Source of the DNA: Spinacia oleracea
Lineage: Eukaryota; Streptophyta; Magnoliopsida; Caryophyllales; Amaranthaceae
Assembly (NCBI RefSeq): GCF_020520425.1
Contig: NC_079489.1
Span: forward strand, 82,466,810-82,530,809
Length of the DNA: 64,000 bases
Reading direction: 5' to 3'
The notes under the pieces were generated by a model. That model saw only the letters and a program-made list of their open reading frames with translations. It was not told where the DNA came from and ran no database searches. The position numbers and the translations under genes are program-made. Each line of letters starts with the position of its first letter. Positions within the stretch are counted from its first letter, which is position 1. Below are positions 58,642 to 64,000 of the stretch, piece by piece.

Positions 58642-60290
58642 TGATAAGCGTATTTTCCGTCGTTGAATAGAAAACCACCTATGCAAACAATATTTATAAA
58701 ACCACTTCAACTACCGGCAAGCGGTAAGCAAAGGGATCGTCCCAAAGAAACGGTGAATTATTGAGTTGGAAGTCAATCTAGTTCGAACAAAGATTTGTTT
58801 TGAATTGTCACTTTTTAAGAGTCTAAAAACAAATAAAGAACTATGTAAAATTGAATCAAGAAAGGGAAACGTTAGGGAGTCGGGGATAGCCTAGGGAAAC
58901 CGGGGGAAATCAATTCAACTATTTAGCAATGGTGATCATGCAACGAAATAGTGATTAGGCAAACGGCATCTAAAGACGAACCCGCCACCTCTCGGATAGG
59001 GAACGCTAAGCGTCTAATCCACGGAAGAGCTTTCGCCTAATCCTAGACTAAACTAACTAGCATATAATAGGTACCGCCATTTGATCAACACAAGATAGGT
59101 CCACAATGTCTTGCCAAACCTATCCTATGGTTCCACGGAAATCTAATCGAATAGCATTTGCAACTACCACTCAACTAGCATGGATTTCCTATCATCAAAT
59201 CTTATTTAATCACATGAATCAACCAACAATCAATAATCTATTTCCCCTAATTCATCCCCTAGTTTCTCCCCTTTCCCTAACCTAAAACTACTCACTAATC
59301 ATCCTAACAATCAAGCTATCCATTAGTTCAAAACTAGCTATCATGAGATTAAAGGAGAAGAAGTAGAGAATAGGAAACTCAATTTCACAATCAAATCAAA
59401 AACTGAAAATCAAAGTAACAAGCAAAATTGAAATCAAGAACTCAAGGTATTGAGGAATTGCAAAACAATTATCAACTAAGCAAGTGCAAGAATTAAAGAA
59501 CTAAGAATTCAATTGCATAAAGAAGAGAAGAGTTGAAGAAAATTACTGAATTGATGCTTGGAATTAAAGAGTTTCTCTCTCTAGATTGAAGAACAAAATC
59601 ACAAAACCTCTAGAATTCAAAGTGTAAAAATATGAAATGTAAAATATGAAAAGCGTCCAATGAAAATAATCAAAAATCCTATTTATACTAAACCCAAAAA
59701 ATAAGAGTTTTAAACTCGAAAACTGAATCCCGCGCAGCCGTGCGATCGGGCAGACCCAGGTGCGATCGCATCGGTGCGATCGTGCTGTGCATCAATGCGA
59801 ACGGGCCCTGCGACGATTCTTCTCCTTCGTGTCGTGCGAACGTGCCCAACAACCGTGCGATCGCACGGCTGTAACTTGGCTAATTCTCAGAAAATCCTCG
59901 TGTGCTCGCACAGGAATTCAGTGCGAGCCCACCGAAATTCCGTGCAAGCGGGCTCCTCCGCGGTGCGATCGCACAAAATCACTCATAGTTCCTGCATCGA
60001 TTTTCCAGATTTGTGCGAGCACACGAATTTGAGGCACGAGCGCACACACTGCCTTGACTTTTGGAGCCAACTCTGTAGACCCGTGCGAGCGCACAAAATG
60101 TCCGTGCGATCGCACGGCACCTGCTCGAGCAAATCTCAGTTGTTTTTCCATCATTTTCAACATTATCACCTGAAAAGCACAGAGATGGAAAAGGGGAATA
60201 AAAGAACAGCAAAACTATATAAAACTAACAAAAAAGCATAATAAAACTCTATAAAATCCTAGCCTAGAGCGACATAAATGCCGCTCATCA
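58642..60290. mobile_element. Solo LTR (1649 bp) with GTGCGATCGCAC-type repeats
   Basis: It starts TGATAAGCG and ends CGCTCATCA, with 5-bp TSD GGGAC at 58637-58641 and 60291-60295. There is no internal region, so it arose by LTR-LTR recombination. About 59735-60120 has many copies of GTGCGATCG/GTGCGAGCGCAC words. A frame at 59774-60241 comes from these repeats and is not a gene. The superfamily is not assigned. Confidence 0.85.
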
Positions 60291-61162
60291 GGGACCTTTA
60301 AAAAAATTGTGAAAACAAACCTAAACATAAAAATTATTTGCGAAAGACAAAAAAATAACATTTTTCGGCATTGACTCGTCGTTTTCGGCGTTGTCTCTTA
60401 CGTGCCACGCACGTGTTCCCTCATTTTGTTATTTGCACCCCTTTCCCTTCAAAAGTACGTACACTGGCTTTAACCACCAAACAAAAAAATCCCTCATTTC
60501 TTTCTCCCCCCTCTGTTCTTCTTCCTCCTTCAACCCCAACCTCGAAAAAAATGCAATTCCCTCTTCAAATTAAATTGAACAATGAATCACTGCAATCATC
60601 TCCATCATAATTCGAGTTTGGGCAAGAAGTATCTGGTAAGAATTCGTTTTAATTTTGTGGAATTTTAATGTCGGAAAATTCTGATTTTTTCACCCAATTC
60701 TGTAATTCAATTTAATTGGATGTTGTTTATTACTTGTTGCTATAATAAACGTCCCAGACATTGACCTCCAAGTCCTCTCACTGGCGTCTGCAGAAGATGT
60801 GCTTACTGATTTTATCACAATTATTTGGGGAAAGGAAAGGAGGGGGGGTTGATTATAGTTATGGAATGTATTTACCCTCTGCTCTATAATCCTCCCTTTT
60901 TTCTCAGTAAACAAGTATAGTTGGCTTAATTAACTTAATTAACGTGTTAAAGTTGTTAATTGTTTATTATGCCTTAACAATGCCTTTGTATCCTCCTGGC
61001 AGTGGTTAAAACTTAAAATTGTAAGATTGGTCTTTAATCGCACAAGTATAGGTTCTCTTCGTACTTCGCAGTTGGGTAATCGATAGTTGTTTCTCATGTA
61101 TTTTGTTAATGGTTGTTAATTACTCTGTGATACCTAGTAATGCTGGATCTATGAGAGCACGA

Positions 61163-61579
61163 TTAGGATGATTTTATCATGCTCGATCTATTATAATACG
61201 GATCGGAGTAGTATGTATTCATATGAGTCGTCAACTTTTCCGTGATAGAACAACACCACTCTTTGTAGCAATGACAAATCCCCACATGCCTTGATAACAA
61301 AAGGGTATGTAAACATATTAGGAACAAGGTCCCGAGATGAAAGCATATCAACAAAAAGTTTAAGAACCTCAAATGGTGAGCCGCTTTGTGAGTGCATCTT
61401 AATAATGGCATTGTACAAGAACAACTTTGGTTGGGAAATTCGTCGAACAGCTTGCGTGCATACGCAACGTGACCACAAAGAGCATAGCTTGAATCAAGAT
61501 TAGATAGGAGAGTGACGAGTTTTGAAGAGGAGAGAGAAAGTATACGAGTCGTAATGATTTGAGCGTGAAGTTGCTTCAT
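61163..61579 (-). pseudogene. Captured pentatricopeptide repeat (PPR) gene fragment
   Basis: The minus strand begins MKQLHAQIITTRIL, then CGHVAYARKLFDEFPNQ, the classical N-terminus of plant organellar PPR proteins. A frameshift near 61460 moves coding to the second frame (RRISQPKLFLYNAIIKMHSQ, VPNMFTYPFVIKACGDLSLL). It stops after about two repeats. PPR proteins bind organellar RNA, but this piece is too short to work. Its position inside MULE TIRs indicates capture. Confidence 0.8.
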
Positions 61580-62303
61580 TGATGGAGCTGCAGGGAAGGA
61601 GGAAGGTGAAGAGATTTTTTTTTTTTAGGTTTTCAAAGTGATTTATATACTCAACAATTATGGAGCGAAATTGGTTGAGTTTAGTGAAATGAGGGAACAC
61701 GTGCGTGGCACGTGAGAGTCAACGTCGGAAACGATGAGTCAATGCCAAAAAATGTTGTTTTTTTGTCTTTCGCAAATAATTTTTATGTTTAGGTGTCTTT
61801 TCACAAAAAATATAAATTAAAAGGTCCTTTCTCGCAAAATCTGGACTATAAAAGGTCCCTTTAAGCAAATTTGCCATTAAATAATAATACATCTACTTTA
61901 CTCTATGACCCACCATCCTATTAAACAAATAATTTCAGAAACTCACCCCATCTCCCACCCCCCAAAATGACATGGTCTCCACTTATTTACTTATTAAAAT
62001 ATCTAACCAACTTCACTTGCTTTATTATTTTATTTCATTCAATTCTTCTTCTTAATACCCGTGCCCGGTCAAGTGTATCTCTTAAATAAATATGGAGGGA
62101 GTATCTTACTTTATTCACATTTTATTATATTTGTCCATATTTTCTCACACTCTCCATGTTATGTCTTAATATTTGTGCAAATAGTAACTATAAAAATCAT
62201 TATGAAATGGAGGTAGTAATTCTTTATTTTAAAACTGGATTAGATATTCAAAATTTATTTAACCAACTTTTAATACTCTGTAATTTGTTTGACTGAAATA
62301 TTT

Positions 62304-62627
62304 CTCCCTCGGTCCCTTAATATTCGCCTCAGTTTGACCGGCACAAAGTTTTAGGCAATTTAATTGACTTATTAATATATCAGGTAGTAGTTGATAGTGA
62401 GGTATTTTTTTAATATAGTTAGTGAAAAAAGTGTCAAATAAAGAGGTGACGGTGGGAGTGAATTGACTTTTTAAATGCTTTTTAAGGAAGTAAGAATATA
62501 TGTGGGTCATGCTCAGGTGAGGGAAATGATATAATATTAGTAAAATAATGTCATTTATAGAAATGAAGCGAGTATCAAGAGACGAATTTATAAGGAAACC
62601 AGAGCGAGTATTAAGGGACATATGGAG
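62304..62627. mobile_element. Stowaway-like MITE
   Basis: CTCCCTCGGTCCCTTAATAT at the left pairs with the inverse of GCGAGTATTAAGGGACATAT-GGAG at the right. It is 324 bp and non-coding. TA follows on the right, but the left flank reads TT, so the TSD is degraded. Confidence 0.7.
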
Positions 62628-64000
62628 TAATTAATGAATCTTGAACATAAACATTTAATCATTTTACCGAATATGCAATTTCTTTCATATACTACGTATT
62701 CCATATTTTATATGCTTGATACGCTAAATTTAACCAAAACATTCGATATACTAATATGTAATTTGAAAAAACAAATGAGTAAATATATTTTCCATAGTTA
62801 ATATTACCATTTGATTAAAATATTGAAAAAAATCTTTTTTATCAAATTATTATGTGGCATATATTATTTTCATAATCTATAAAAAAAATTTGTTTCCAGC
62901 ATAACGATTCATAAAAAATGTTGTAGAAAATAAATAAATAAAAAACAAGAGATTTTAAGGAAAAATATTTTGGCGGAAAATCGGAAAGTGATATGCGACA
63001 CGACTCTTGGTGTCTGTTTATATAGTATGATGTAACAGAAGAAGCTACTTCGTACTTCGTAGTTTAGGATAATACGTTCCATATAAATGGCTAAATCCAA
63101 AATTTATTCTCATTTTGCGTTGGTTCAAAACTAATTCTCGTGACTAGTCTAGAACCCATGCACTGCACGAATGCTATTAAATTATTTATTATTACTTAAA
63201 TAATAATAAAAGTTTGTCTAATGAACTTAAATGAACTTAAATTTTATATGTGATTTTTGGAAGATGTGAAAATCAATTACCTATACAGTAGATACAAACT
63301 TGTGTTAAGTAATCTTTAAGATAACCGAATTTGCATAATATAATACTCATTCTATTTTTTTTTAAAGCAAATCAAACATGAAGTTAAGAATATATCATTA
63401 TTTAGTAGACCATGCAAAACTAATCAAATTGGGATAATCAAATGAGAATGTTTTTTGTAAAAAAAAAAAATTGATGACTTGAAACCCGACTAGAACGGAG
63501 TTGAATCTTAACCGGTCACAAAAGTATATGACATGATATTATCCCGAAACGCAAGTGACTCGAGTTGAACTACATGAGCGTGATCAAATATACGTGGTAG
63601 TTGAATATATTTATTTCCCCCAAAACATATTCCGTAATTTACAATATATATGAAGTTGACCCGACTTTAATAGACTTGATCGTTCATATCGAACTTTATA
63701 ATACAAATTTCCTTCCAACAAATTTATGATCGTTGCATATCAAACTTTATTTATACTCTTTTTTCTATTGTTGGATTTTATAGCTCTTTTCAACGAGGGG
63801 TCTATAAACTTGATGTAGCCGTGATGAAGATGGTTTTCGTCTGATTCAATTGATTATAGTCGAAATGTTGAAACAATCCTAAATTCTCTACCAAAGAAGC
63901 AACTCGATTCCCTAAACTCACAAAACTCAACCAAAATGATACCTATCATTGGGCGCTTACCCCACTCAAAAGGTATAACTTTATTGAGTATGCGATTTGT
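62628..64000. other. AT-rich intergenic end of window
   Basis: No coding exon, RNA gene or clear repeat can be supported. Only short A/T runs and isolated small frames of under 65 codons are present. Confidence 0.6.

Larger units (their letters stand above)
58590..61875. mobile_element. Pack-MULE carrying a PPR gene fragment
   Basis: The perfect 9-bp TSD ATTAAATAA lies at 58581-58589 and 61876-61884. The TIRs are about 190 bp (TTTGCTAAAAGGGACCTTTT; the inverse ends at 61875). The left TIR is split by a solo LTR. The interior holds host-like pieces: a 60371-60610 region with a GT donor-like end, an open segment at about 60750-60842 (VPDIDLQVLSLASAEDVLTD), and a PPR fragment at 61163-61579. 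No transposase, so it is non-autonomous. Confidence 0.85.
58480..62101. mobile_element. Inner Stowaway-like element
   Basis: The left end CTCCCTTTGTAATTATTTAA and inner arm TATTTATTTAAGAGATACAC match the inverse of the right end, AAGTGTATCTCTTAAATAAA plus TATGGAGGGAG. TA lies on both sides (58478-58479, 62102-62103). It carries the Pack-MULE. Confidence 0.65.
58301..62216. mobile_element. Outer Stowaway-like element
   Basis: CTCCGTTTCAAATGATGTTT at 58301 pairs imperfectly with the inverse of the right end (CTACCTCCATTTCATAATGA). TA dinucleotides lie outside at 58299-58300 and 62217-62218. Without inner elements it is only about 290 bp. The TIRs are diverged, so this is the oldest and least certain shell. 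Confidence 0.5.

Noticed and set aside
59774..60241. 155-residue Arg/Cys-rich protein
   Set aside because: Product of GTGCGATCG repeats within a solo LTR.

Overview
This window is nuclear DNA of a flowering plant, very likely a eudicot. It has GT-AG introns of plant type, an AT-rich background, intron-split housekeeping genes and a large load of plant transposable elements. A Caryophyllales host is possible from the general look of the Copia family, but I cannot prove it. Only three host genes are convincing. They are the 3' end of a 14-3-3 gene (168-403, +), an intronless LysM receptor-like pseudokinase of the LYK4/LYK5 type (1220-3151, -), and a four-exon COR413-type cold-regulated membrane protein gene (5906-9823, -). 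The COR413 exons had to be assembled from splice sites, because the longest open frame there reads through two introns.

From about 10.07 kb to 62.2 kb the window is mostly nested transposons, and target-site duplications (TSDs) let the layers be ordered. (1) A decayed 4.2-kb hAT element (10070-26170) lies 247 bp upstream of the COR413 start codon. It carries a 1.4-kb MULE (10334-11730) and a young 10.5-kb Copia element (14057-24549) with an intact 1330-residue polyprotein. (2) A 5'-truncated LINE (26380-28111) and a small palindromic-end MITE (28602-28827) follow. (3) A multimeric TRIM (29520-57256) was split by a second Copia copy on the minus strand (29914-57030). The LTR of that copy was then split by a MULE-type MITE (30209-30561) and by a 16.6-kb Ty3/gypsy Tat/Ogre-like element (31484-48066). 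(4) Two Stowaway-like shells (58301-62216 and 58480-62101) enclose a Pack-MULE (58590-61875) that carries a PPR gene fragment and is itself split by a solo LTR (58642-60290).

The most interesting object is inside the gypsy element. Its gag is broken, its protease lacks the catalytic motif, and most of its reverse transcriptase and RNase H is gone, with 70-bp tandem repeats in the integrase region. Yet on the opposite strand, between two copies of the polypurine tract, there is a seven-exon gene for a plant mobile domain (PMD) protein. All six of its coding introns are short, GT-AG and phase 0. It also has a TATA box and a 5'-UTR intron of its own. A second antisense gene, more decayed and DUF7745-like, lies between integrase and the internal polypurine tract. 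The element thus looks like a non-autonomous carrier of antisense PMD-family genes.

The remaining stretches (404-1219, 3997-5905, 28126-29514, 57262-58298, 62628-64000) are AT-rich intergenic DNA with only UTRs, small repeats or nothing that I can support.
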